Assembly: GCF_019925205.1 (NCBI RefSeq)
Contig: NC_083560.1
Location: forward strand, 55,970,270-56,034,269
Length of the DNA stretch: 64,000 bases
From: Metopolophium dirhodum
Taxonomy: Eukaryota > Arthropoda > Insecta > Hemiptera > Aphididae
Reading direction: 5' to 3'
Shown piece by piece: positions 13,001-24,800 of this stretch (positions within the stretch are counted from its first letter, which is position 1; every line of letters starts with the position of its first letter). The position numbers and the translations under genes were made by a program. The notes under the pieces were generated by a model. It made no database searches and was not told the origin of the DNA. It was given only the letters and a program-made list of their open reading frames with translations.

Positions 13001-14867
13001 GGATTTGAATACTGGGGGCATAATTTCAACCGATATATTGTCATCTCTATAATTTTCCTTTTGACACAAAGTTTCCCGATTTGGGAAAAATTACAATACC
13101 TCTTCGGAACGTATGATAATCTTCTCTAAAAAACAGTTACAACCTAGTTACTTACTGCGTTTCGCCACCTTTCTTTTTAAACCTCGTTAAATTTAAAGCC
13201 AATTAATTTCGTTAGGTTAAAGATTTTTCTTGAGCATGCTATGCTGAATTGGACCAACGTTAGAAATTAGGGGTGAATTTAAGAGGACGTTATACCCGCA
13301 TGTGTTGTCTCCGTCTTACAAGTGCGTACCATGGCAAATTTCACGCTTAGCCGAATACGGGTAGCTCCGTTAGTTTAAAAATTAGAGTGAATCGATTTCT
13401 TATAAAATCTAAAGGTAAGATTATTATTCAGGCAATCTCGTGGGCTTTTTATTATATTTTAATTTTAAAGCAAGTAACGAGTACTTTAAAATTGTAAATT
13501 ATTTGTACATCTTAAAATACTCATAACTCGCTTTTAAATTAAAATATAAAAAAAAAAAACCATGAGGTGCCTAGATAGTCTTACCTTTAAATTTTATAAG
13601 AAGTCAATTTACTCTAATTTTTAAATTAACGGAGCTACAAGTGTTTGCACTTGTAAGACGGAAACAACACATGCGGGTATAACGTCCTTTTAACTTAACT
13701 TGATTTCTTACACTCTCAATAATTCAAGGTACATAGACACAAAGAGGTACTTTTTGATTTCTTGTAAACTAAATTTAAAACTACTATCTCCCTCACTCGA
13801 TTTTTAAAAAGATTTAGTATGTATCCATCTTTCAAAATTTTTTTGGTATACATGTTATCTATTTCTAGTTATTACTGTAAAAATGTTTTTATATATAGGA
13901 TAGATTCTTGTCACGACTCATGATGCAACAAATAATTCCACATTTCCACTCATCATGTGCCTAATGTATTTAAATAAATATTATTTATCAATATGTTAGA
14001 GGCTTTATTAGAATCTCACTAATACATTTTAGGTAATTTTTCTTCTCTTTTTTGCTATTATTATGTAACGTGGCTTGTTCAAATTTTTAATAATTCCGAA
14101 CTTTACCGGCTCGATAGAAATTCAAGTGATTAAGTAGATTCTATAGTCTATTCAGAATAAGAGCGGTGCTGGGGGGTCAGCTTGTACGCGAGGGCGTGGC
14201 TTTGTTCTGAATGTCGAACTTGGTGGGAGAAGCATCTGCGGTCGCCGCCCGGTACCGCTCTTATTCTGAATAGAGTATTGTCTTTTATGCTCCTATTTAA
14301 ATAAGACCGCACCGGACGGTGAACGAAAAACGGTTAAACTTGCACATGTATACCTCACTCTAGACTGTTTCTGCCGCTATCGTACAGCGGCGTCGACAGT
14401 AGCCGGCCGACAGCAACCAATCACAGAATAATTAACTTGTCATCATCATTACATTATATTTTTAATTTGTAATATCTACAATGTAGATTAAATAAATAAA
14501 TATTTTAGTCAAAATATAACAGTTCAATATTCAAGATACAATGCCAGTATTGCAGTTTGAAGTAATTTAGGCAGCCATATAATTATTTATTATTACAAAT
14601 ATAATTATGAAATATTTGAATCCTCTGGAACATACCACAAACGTTTTACATCAACTACAATTATTTAAAATGTAAACACATATAAAAAAATATTATTTTT
14701 TTGAACTGATAAAAATTAACTTCCTTGCATATTATTTATATATATTATTATAATTAAATAAAAAAAATATTTTCATTTTACTCGTAGATTGTGTGCCGCT
14801 CAACCTATCCAAGGATTCTATAGCTGAAAATGTCAGTGGTACTAGTCCAACGGCAAGAGTCAGGTGA
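4007..14867 (+). CDS. H: Hairless, Notch-pathway transcriptional co-repressor (3 exons)
   Basis: Exons: 4007-4463, 9904-12069 and 14788-14867; all junctions are GT-AG with phase 1, giving 900 residues. In insects Hairless turns Su(H) into a repressor of Notch targets in the nucleus. The key evidence spans the first splice: GGRLTFYK at residues 145-152 joins DGKFIFQL, matching the Su(H)-binding segment GGRLKFFKDGKFILEL as I remember it from Drosophila, followed by WVPVP. The last exon encodes PLNLSKD, the C-terminal CtBP-binding motif. HSITAILSGG near residue 520 resembles the Groucho-binding YSIxxLLG motif, which is an inference. Most of the rest is Ser/Thr/Gln/Pro-rich and probably disordered. 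The start is ATG 4007 (AACCATG context), because the upstream open frame has no ATG. The fly protein is somewhat longer (about 1,080). An extra exon inside intron 2 is not excluded. Confidence 0.9.
6101..6688. mobile_element. Non-autonomous piggyBac-like element
   Basis: The element is bounded by TTAA on both sides (6101-6104 and 6685-6688), and its ends read CCCGTC inward, as inverted copies (TTAACCCGTC...GACGGGTTAA). TTAA duplication with a CCC-type start is the signature of piggyBac elements. A GTGAGCGC(C/T)GCGCTCAC palindrome occurs inside each end, and a decayed relative (gagtgagtgcaatgctca) lies near 6470. No transposase is present, so it is a mobilised derivative inside Hairless intron 1. 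Confidence 0.75.
7150..7630. repeat. Foldback inverted repeat in Hairless intron 1
   Basis: The two halves are imperfect reverse complements. Outer arms carry TTTTCCCCC followed by a T-run near 7150 and a GGGGGGAAAT counterpart near 7622. Inner arms carry GATCAACTGAACTACTT (about 7262) and AAGTAGTTCAGTTGATC (about 7492). There is no coding capacity, and the outer limits are approximate. Confidence 0.55.
8949..9215 (+). repeat. Duplicated promoter/first-exon-like module, copy B
   Basis: Same organisation as 2118-2400: TATA-like CTAAATATAAATACTAC, a short ATGGAACCAATTTTTTAT stretch ending at GTAAGT, then the conserved intron-like segment with AAACATGAAAAATTTAGC. It lies inside Hairless intron 1, on the same strand as Hairless, roughly 700 bp before exon 2. 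Confidence 0.5.
13283..13689. mobile_element. TTAA-flanked foldback element
   Basis: The element is flanked by TTAA at 13279-13282 and 13690-13693. It is one imperfect palindrome with arms of about 200 bp. The ends read GAGGACGTTATACCCGCATG, then TGTTGTCTCCGTCTTACAAG, and the reverse complement closes the right side from 13647. The TTAA duplication and purine-rich (GA) start would fit a Kolobok-like element, which is only an inference. The same end motif recurs elsewhere in the window. Confidence 0.65.
14147..14274. mobile_element. GC-rich 128-bp MITE with 21-bp perfect inverted ends
   Basis: Both ends carry TCTATTCAGAATAAGAGCGG plus T as a perfect inverted repeat around a GC-rich core of about 86 bp. 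It sits in Hairless intron 2, about 500 bp before the last exon. I could not identify a target-site duplication. No tRNA-like A or B box was convincing. Confidence 0.6.
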
Positions 14868-15755
14868 CACTCGAGCGGAAATTACTACAATAGACTAGCT
14901 ATTAGCATTAGACTGTTTGGCCGTTTCTTAAAGGCTAACTGAGTATACTATTTCATTATCGTGTCAAATACTATATGTACTGAATATGCGAAAATGTATG
15001 TATGAATATAAAAAAAACAATATTTTAATTTGTAAATACATATTCATGCATACATAAATATATACATACATATATATTATGTAAAATTATAATATATATA
15101 TATATAATCGTTTATTCAAATGTCGCGTCTTATTGTTTTATTATTTTGTAAATAGACATAAAACAAAAAGAAAAGTCGCATGTGCGTGTAGTCATAAGAA
15201 GATTATTTGTTAAAATAAAAAACAATCAATTATACAACGGTTGTTTTTTTTTTAAATCGCAACTACTAATTAAGCTAAAATCTATGGCTGCTAGACTGCT
15301 AATGTCGTTTGTAAAAATATCACCTTAAAAGCTACAATATTTTTCATTATTATTATTACAATATATAGTCAATATCAAAGTAATAATCATATGTATTTTA
15401 ATTATAATATAAATACTCAGTGTAGCCAAAAAAATAAAAATAAAAATCACCTAATTAATTAAAAATGTTACAAGTATTATGTAATCAATAATAATAAAGT
15501 TCGATAATCATAGTGTGTGTAATAGTAAAATAATAATAATAGTACAAAAAAAAAAAAATAATAAAAATAATTTTAGCATATTTAGGTTCAACCTATAGAA
15601 AGGATTCGGATTAAAATTAATATGATTATTGTTAATGTATAAAAATAAAATAGTACGATGATGAAAAAAAAAAAATTGAAATTCTAAATTGTCGTTCAGG
15701 CGGTTGGTTGGTATTTGCCGCCAACAGCACCTAAGTCCACACAAAACCGGGGTAC
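14868..15755. other. Convergent 3' UTR region of Hairless and MTA
   Basis: This AT-rich stretch lies between the Hairless stop (14867) and the MTA stop (15756). The first canonical AATAAA I see on the + strand after Hairless is at 15214-15219. For MTA, TTTATT (AATAAA on the minus strand) occurs at 15137-15142 and 15111-15116. Used together, these signals would make the two transcripts overlap. No other gene is visible. Confidence 0.6.
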
Positions 15756-18167
15756 TTAGTGATGACTACTACCGCCACCACTGGTACGTGATGACATTGA
15801 AAGCGCGCCACTAATACATGGTGCTACTATCGGTGCTGCAGACTGATTCGACATGGCAGATGGTTGTCTATTGCTACTACCGGCGCTGCCACCAGTGGAC
15901 ATGTCAAATGGTGTAGCCGACACTATAGATGATGAATTTCCTGATGTACTACCGGTTTGTGGAGTTGGGGATCCCGTGGTCCCTGTTGATCCTAATGGTG
16001 TCGCTAACGATGATGCTGCAGCAGACGGCATTGCAAACGATATACCGAGAAGCGCAGCAATCGGCTGCCAAGGCTTGCGTGCTGACCGCCTTAGTTCCTT
16101 ACCTGTCATTCTGGCTTTCCGCAACGATCTAAATAATAAAATACTTGATAATATGACTAACAATAATAATAGGAATAATAGAGAATTATCTAAATACAGA
16201 AAATTAAGTTAACATTCTTACAATACCGCACAGAGCCATAATAGTTATCGTACCTAGACAATGTAGTGCATCTATAATACAGGTCATCCGGAGCGTCTGT
16301 CCACGAAATTACATGCTTCCTACCGGTCCGAGCCATTGACGGTGTCCTATAATGATTATGCTGCTGATGCTGTTGTTGTGATTGGTGGTGGCCGGCCGAG
16401 CCACTGGATTTACCACCACTTCCAGTGCCGGTCAATTGTAAAGGTCCTCCACTTGATGTACCACCTCGCTGTTGTTGCTGCTGTTGTTGATGTGCCACGA
16501 TTGATGCCAGCATTCCGTCTACAGCACCTCCGCCGGCTCCGCTACCCCCTTGTGACGTTGATGAAGGTTGTTGGTGCTGCTGACTGTGGTGGTGGTGACC
16601 AGTGGATTGCTGTTGTTGCTGCTGCTGAGAGTGATGTTGCTGCCGATGCATACGTTTTGATGGTGGCCCGGCTTGTGGTAGTGGTTGCTGTTGTATAGAT
16701 GCTGCATAGAAAAAAACATTCATAATTACATTAAGATTTGTACAAATAGTTCCACTCCTACTCTCCTACTTTATAACCTGCACATAATTATATAACAAAA
16801 ATTATCAGTCTTTATAAATACCACTTAATATACTATTTACCATTACCTTAAATACCATTAAAATTGTATTTTAATAAAAAAAAAAGAGCTGCAAAGGCCT
16901 AAAAGAGCCTAAAATTAATTATATGAAATAAAATAAAAAAAATAATAGTAGTGGTGGTATTCAAATACAGATGAATACTCAAACAAAAACTACTACTATA
17001 ATTAAATACTCAAACTAAAAACTCAGTATTTCAAGTTTACATTAGTGATGGAAATTTTTGTTGGATTTGTTCCAATCAGTACAGACAATTCCAAAAAACT
17101 CGTTAGATCAGTACAATATTTTTAGTACCACAATATGTACTTGGATTAGTTGCCAACACTACTCATAATGCACAGAACGATTGAGTGATCAAGACATGTA
17201 CTGTGTAGTGTGTAGGTTACTAGGTTCTCGTTTTCCAATCTCGATTGAAACTAATACATTGCGCCTAGCATTGTAGCAAACAATACAGTGTACACGGACT
17301 TCACAAACCAAACTATTTGCACTGGTCGCGTTACTGCAGGACAAACTAATTTTACAATTTACTACACAATATAAATGTACTAACAAATTTATTTTTAGCA
17401 GAAATAAATATAGAAATTTATAAAAATGATATAATTATTGTTATAAAATAAATAAACTGAAACTTCCAAAATTAACTTAGGTATTTGCCTAAGTCTTAAA
17501 TAATTATATGGATAAAAATAAAATATTACATTATTAAAAGTGTTTGTACCGACATTCATAATAAATACTTTAGATTGCTCATTAGCCGATTTTTCGGTAG
17601 CACGAAAGATCTACTAGGTGTAAATATTTCGTGCCACTAAAAAACTCACCATTGAGCAATCTATAGTATTTATAATCAATGGTAATGTTTGTACCGATGG
17701 AACGAATAACGAAATATACCCGTTTCCCTACCGTTGGGGACTATTTTGTACTTTGATACTATGTACTGATGAACCGTTTAAGGAACTATCAGATTCGTTT
17801 CTACTTGTTACTTTGGAACAAGTACTAAAGTAACGACCCATCACTAGTTAACATTGTGTGAATCTAGAGTTTAAATCAGTGGTTCTTAACCGGTGTACCT
17901 TAGATGTGCCTCAAGTTTTCCCAAAATAATGTTGAGAACCACAAACTTAGATCACTGTGATTTATGCTTTTCTTTGGTTTAATAATTAAGTTAATAAACA
18001 GATTAATTAATCAAATCTAACAGAAATCACAAAAATAATTCATGAGTTAATTACTATTGTATACGTTGAGTAAGATATGTGTACTAGACTGAAGACACTC
18101 ACCGCCATCTGTTTCGTAAAGCCGTCTCTTGTTGGTCGACGACGAAGAGCCTTGTTGTAGTTGTTGT

Positions 18168-18231
<64 letters not shown>

Positions 18232-21200
18232 GTTGGTAGAGAGCAGCGGCTGCAGCTGCTACATCAAACCCCGCTGCCGATTGATCATTAGACGAACCAG
18301 ATGCTCCCGCAGAATTACCACTACTGACCGATCCTGGGGGCCCCAAAGCTCCGAGTATTGCGGCTGCCGCAGCTGGATTCAGTCCAACTGCTGCAGCAGC
18401 CGCTGCTGCAGCTGCAGCCGTAGATGGATTGTTCAATGCAGAAGCAGCAGCTGCCGCAGCCGCAGCAGCTTCCTGCTTATTAGGCACTCGTTCATATAGC
18501 AAACTGCCATCTACAATTACGCATCCGCATATATTAATAAAATTATATTATAATGACTAATGAAGTATATTTTTTTAATTATTCTTTGGAATAACCACAT
18601 TTCAAACTACAAAAAAAAATATGTACTATGGTGGTCGTTATATAATATATATTATGCTGATATGTCATTCGTGTTTTTCTCAATCATCACAATATTATAC
18701 AGTATTTATCCATAAAAGATTTAGATGGTCAAAGAAATCATAAAACTTAAATATGAATTTGCAGAGGTATGCTAAATATAAAAGTTGACAATAATATTAA
18801 TTTATTTAACCTTAATTTAGTAATATTTAAGTTTTTATTATATTTAACCATAAGCAGTTGAAGGGTACCTATGCTTATTGTATTAAGTATTTATATTAAT
18901 ATGTTGAGGTTATTTTACTATGTGTTTTGTTTTAAAATGTTACAAAGTTATTAAAAGTATGTAACAATATATCAATACGAATAATAGTTGTTTAAAATCT
19001 GTTTTGTTTCTGGAAAATCTTTAAACATCAATATTTACAATTAAGAAGATAATATAAATAATTAAACATTTAATTATTCTAATATTGCCTATAATAATAA
19101 TCTTTATACATTTGAATAGCTGATGAATAATATCAGTAAATATACGCTAACCTCATGGCTTAAATATACAAAGTTATTGCAATAATACCCCCCTACATCA
19201 TTTTATCACGTTAAGGAATTAAAATGGCAGCTATACTGGCTAAACTATGATATTATATACTATGATATGGACTGTACCCTTACGCTGAAATTTTATTTAT
19301 GTTTGATAACAATATGGGCTATGTGCAATAACCTTGTATATTTAAGCCATGGCTAACCTCAATTTTAATCAAGTTAATAATGATTTAATAGTAACTATTA
19401 TTAAATATTTGTTATTCATACAAATATTTTAAAGACACATGAAATGTTGATAACAACATACAACATATTACAACTTCTCAAACTTATTTAATTGAATATT
19501 TTGCTTTGCTGTATGCATATTTGTAAATAAGTTAATTTACTAGTAATAAAAATTAATTTGAAAATAAAATATACCCTGGTGCACATTGGTTAATCTATAA
19601 ATATGATTAAGGCGTTCTCACATATTTTAATGATAAGGTTGTATAACCTCCTATATGATAAATTGTTTGTAAATAAGATTCAGAAAGAAAAATGGATAAC
19701 AATTAATGAAATTAATCTTAATTCAACTGATTTACATCTTAAGATCCTAAAGTTTAATTAGAATCATCTACATAAGTTAAATTTGAAGGAAAACTATTTT
19801 AACAATTGTGTATTATATTATTATTTCTATCATTAATTATTTTATTTTTATTATTTTTAGTATTTTAGTTATTTACGTTATAAGGAGGAAACAAATTATG
19901 TTTTTGATTATTCATCTATAGTAATTAAATTTGTTTTAAAACGATCCTTGGTCATTTCTTTACCTTTAATTTAATGAGTCTACAATAACTTTCTTAGACT
20001 TCAAATATTCAATAAGCGTTATTTGATTTATTTCAATTTTAATCTATTAAAATTTAAATAATTTAAACATCATTATTTTTTTATAATATATAATATTATT
20101 GTTAACAAAGATATTATAGACTCCAGTTAATACTGACCCGGTGCTTTTGGTGGCTTGGGGAACGCAACGCGTCCACCCGTTGATGTTCTTGAAGAATGTT
20201 TGCCGTGTTTTGATGAAGACGAAACATGATGATGAGACGACTGATGCTGATGCTGCTGGGATGGCAGAGACAGCCAATCTGGCACAGCAATATCAGCAGC
20301 GGTTGCTGAACTCATTCCACCACGGCCTCTCCTAGCTGCTATTAATGCATTGGCTACTCGAGTAACTCCTGGTCGACGGGCATGTGCTTTAACAGCAGCA
20401 GCCCTCAAGTACGCTCTTAGTTCATGAACTGGAGCGTGTTGCATTGAAAGCATACCTGAAAGATAGAATATTCCAAATTACATACACATATACTGATATG
20501 TTCCCAGTATATAGCTATTTCAATCTGAAATGTTGTTTATATAGTAAAGAAAAATATTGCAAACATATTGTGAAATAGACTGTGAGATTGATGGGTTATT
20601 GGATTAAAATTAAAAAAGTTAAACAAGTATATCAGGTAAATTCTCAAAAATCTAAATGATCTCTCCAAACAACCATCAATGGTTTTAATTCGTTTAAATA
20701 TAAAATTTGACCACAGTTTAAAAAAAGTAGTATTATTAAACTTGACTAAATCAAGAGAAATGGCCATTCATTGTCTTCCCACTTTATCTTAGATAACTGT
20801 ATGTACCAAATTTGAAAATAAAACAAGTACCTAAGTATATACAAATTAAATAAATTAGTTATAATGTAAATTCCTATTGACATTTTTAGTTTTTAATTTT
20901 CCCAAGCATTAGTCACTCTAAAATACCTAGGTTAAATTAGGCAGTTAATGACATTAAACAAAATGCCATCATATTATATATTTACATTCGTGTTTGTAAG
21001 AGTGTGCCGTTTGTGGAACGCAAATGAATGGTCTACGAGCTACATTCCTAGGACGGGCTAAGCATCCAGGCTGTACCATAGCTGAAGCTATTGGCGATAA
21101 CACTGATGCTGTTTGTGATCCACTAGATGAAGCTTTTTTCTGATGGTGCTGTTGCTGTAATAGCGCGGCAGCTGCTTGTTGCGCAGACCGGCGCCTACTT

Positions 21201-21809
21201 GCTTTTGCCAACGATGTGCATCTCAAATAAAATGCTGTTCTTGTCTTCATAACCGGCCGCCCAGTGGCAGTAGCTACTCCTCCTGTTCCAATAACCGCAG
21301 TTGTTGTTATGCCTCCACTTGTAGATAGGTTATTGGGCTGCTGTTGAGGTGAAGAAGAAGATGCAATGAGATTAATTACTTGATTGGCAGAGCTACTTCC
21401 GATGGAGTGTTGAATCGAATTGCTACTGTTCAAGTTTAAAGGCCCTCCAGAATTGTGGTGGAGAAGTCCAGCGCCAGAAATATTCTGCTGCTGCTGTGGC
21501 GGCTGTGGTGATAATTTTCCACTCCCACCGCCATCAATTCCAGCACTGCCAGAAGATCTACTGCTACCACCAATTGATGTGATGATAGCACTAGGACTAC
21601 TGCTGCTGTTGGAATTTATCCCAATGCCATGCGCTGTACTATAATGCCGTAGCAGCTGAGACTTACTCTTGAATGGAGCTGCTTGGCACCCAATAATAGT
21701 GCACCTATGAGCAGTTGTTGTTGATCCAGATGAGTTAATATGTGGTTGATGTAGTAATAGACCACCACCACCACCTGGTGATGAGGCTGCAGATTGATGT
21801 TGTTGTTGC

Positions 21810-21856
<47 letters not shown>

Positions 21857-24800
21857 TTGTTGTTGTTGCTGTATATGTTGTTGTTGCTGTTGTTGTTGTT
21901 GCTGATGGTGAAGCTGTTGATGGTGGTGGTGCTGCGACTGATGATGATAACTGCTATGGTGACTACTTCCACTACCACCAAGGTGCATAAGGTGGTGGTG
22001 GTGATGGGGTGGAGTTGACATGGTTGGTCCGTGTGATGAAGATCTACCACCACCAGCTGATACATTCAAGTTCATTGCTGCTGCCAGAGAACTGGATGAT
22101 GCATTTGAATGCGGTCGATCTGTTTACAAACATGATAAACAAATTGATTAAAATATATTTTAATAGATATTTGTTAATATTTTATAAAAAAAAAAGATAT
22201 TTTTAATTTATTTCATTGACTTGTCAAAATGTATGGTCACATTCTCAATTTAGAAAACAAAAAAGTAAAAAAAATAATTGCAGTACTTTCACAAAAGAGA
22301 ATTAACATAAATGGAGTAGTAGTAGTAGTAGTAGTAGTCAGGACAAAAACAAAACTCAAAGATAAAATGCAAGTAAAAATTGAATTGATTTATTTTAATA
22401 TTAAAACTTAAAAAGGAGCCTCTGTAGTAGTTTTCATATCGAGTAAGCGATTCACCGAAAAATGGAAAAATTAACAAAAGCAGTGTACCTAAATATTTTG
22501 AATAAGAAAATTCAGCATCTCTCATTTTGACCTCGACTATGAGAGGGCCATCACTGAGCTGCAGATCAAGCCTGAGAATTATAAATTAATAATTTTTTTA
22601 TATTAATAATATACACCTTTATATCTTGTAATGACAACCACGTTAAAGGATTTAATTGAAAATGAACCTGGCATGCATTCATAATCCATGTATATTATAT
22701 GTTACAGTAACTCTAAACAAACGGGAACTGGTGTTATTGACTTATCACTAGATATTATTATATTATACTACATTAACTAAGTGCGTGTTCATAATATCTA
22801 AAAATTGATATCATTATTGAATTTTAATATCTTATATAAATAGAAATAATTTTGATAGTATCTAAAACACATTAAATTTACTGTAATATATACAGATTAA
22901 GTAAAGTATTAATACTTGTCATCTACTCTTTAGAGATTTGCCTCATTATTCCTTTGTTCCTGCTAAGAAGTATTAAGCATAAAACTTAAGATATGTCATT
23001 ATTACTACCTTCATCTCCGGACATGCTCTCTCCTCTTGCTGCCACAATAACTTTTTTATCCGAAGTAGCAGTTCTGGGACCTCCATATTTTTTCCAATGA
23101 GTCCAGCACTCGTGACATAATGTATTTGGTATCACTGAAGACAATCCACCATTGTGTTGATGATAAGATATTGCTGTTGTTCCGGTTGTGGCTCCTATGG
23201 TGTTTGGATACCATTGTTGTGAGGATACAACTATGTTCATAGTTATAAGTAACACAATTATTATTTATTTTTTAAGTATTGTCTATATGATGTATTAGTA
23301 CATACACAGAAATGTGTTCTATATAAATGCTTTCTTACCATCACATAGATCGCACAATCCAGGTTGTAATGGTCCCTCTCCTGTAATAGACAATCCACCG
23401 CTGCCATTTTTGGGGGAATACAGCTCTACAGCTGCTGAGTTACCATTTACAAGCTGCTGTTGCTGCTGTGACGATTTTATTGTTAGACCAGATGTTATAG
23501 CCTGCTGCTTTCCACCACTTGTTGTTCCATTACTATTTAGGAGAAAAAATTGAGGATCATAAAACTGTTGTTGTAGATACCAGTGGCGTAACCAGAGTGG
23601 GGGGCTAAGAGCTGAAGTCCCCTTAAAACTATTTTTTATATTGGATTATACATTATTAGAGTATATTATTTTGTCACAAATATATTACAATTGTAATGTT
23701 TTTTTTCAATTTGATTATTATGTTGGACACAAATTAATAATTAAATATGATAAAGGTTGTGGAAATCACCAATCGATTATATTGTTGAAAAATTATTTTT
23801 AATTTATATACTGGCAGTAAGGTTGGACAGTGTAGACTGTCACCTTTGATCGATAACAAGGATAAAAATCATAATTTTTGTTGACTGTCAATGTTATTAA
23901 AGTTGAATTAGGTAATTGTGTAAGGAGAAATAGGACAATTTGTTAGTCACCTGAACAAAAATTCTGTGTGCTTGCTTATTACACTAATATGTGTCAATAC
24001 TCAATAGTATGCCAGGAAATAACTCAACAAGCAACAACGAAATACAAATGTAAACACGAGAGCTTTTTACACAGATAACTATCAAGTGTTAGTATCATGT
24101 GAAAGTTGATTTACCAATGATATTATTATCCACTACGTCTGTAAATGGTACTATTTAGTCATGTTATCCACTAATATGTAAAAGCTTTTAACGACATACT
24201 CTATATATATAAACAATAAACATATATTACAACAAATACTCACTAAGAAGGAATATACACTTGTTTCAACTTGGATTCTTGTTCTACGGCCTTAACACGC
24301 TTCTGCTGCACATACCTGTCAGTTGTCTTCCACATGTAATAGTACTCAACTATGTTTTTGTGCGTTTTCCATGGAAGCTGTAACACCATGATTAATATTG
24401 ATATTCTGAACCACAAGTAGTACATAATACATATGATAAGCAATAACTACTAGAATTGAAATAGAGGCAATAAAAGTATGATATACTAACAAAATCATGA
24501 CGTATGTCACCAAAGTCCTTGCCATACTTCTCCAACGCTTCCTCAAATAAATTTGCTTCAGACGCTGACCATTCTTCCATTTCATCACGGCATAATACAG
24601 GTCCCGTACTAGGCACTAGGGAACAGGTGGCAGTGCCCAGATCATAACCATGCCTATGCAGTGTGTCCATTGCATGAAACTGTTGTTTTAATAACAAAAT
24701 ACATGTAGAGTTAATAGCAATAAAAAAATTAACCTGATACAACACTAATCAAGTTAAAACAAACATAAAACTATACAATGTAATTAATTGTCAGGACTTG

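Larger units (their letters stand above)
12070..14787 (+). other. Hairless intron 2
   Basis: The intron runs from a GTAAGT donor at 12070 to the acceptor CTCGTAG before 14788. It holds a TTAA-flanked foldback (13283-13689) and a GC-rich MITE (14147-14274). An open frame of 77 codons at 12645-12878 has no recognisable motif and no splice logic linking it to Hairless. Confidence 0.7.

Noticed and set aside
14160..14260. tRNA-like sequence inside the GC-rich MITE
   Set aside because: A TGTCGAACTT segment vaguely resembles a B box, but no A box or cloverleaf can be drawn.
18161..18499. Plus-strand poly-Leu and Cys/Ser/Arg-rich frame
   Set aside because: Antisense of the polyQ/polyAla MTA exon 11.
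21742..22018. Plus-strand open frames encoding poly-Leu/Val
   Set aside because: They are antisense readings of the polyglutamine tract of MTA exon 9; the minus-strand exon has domains and correct splice phases.
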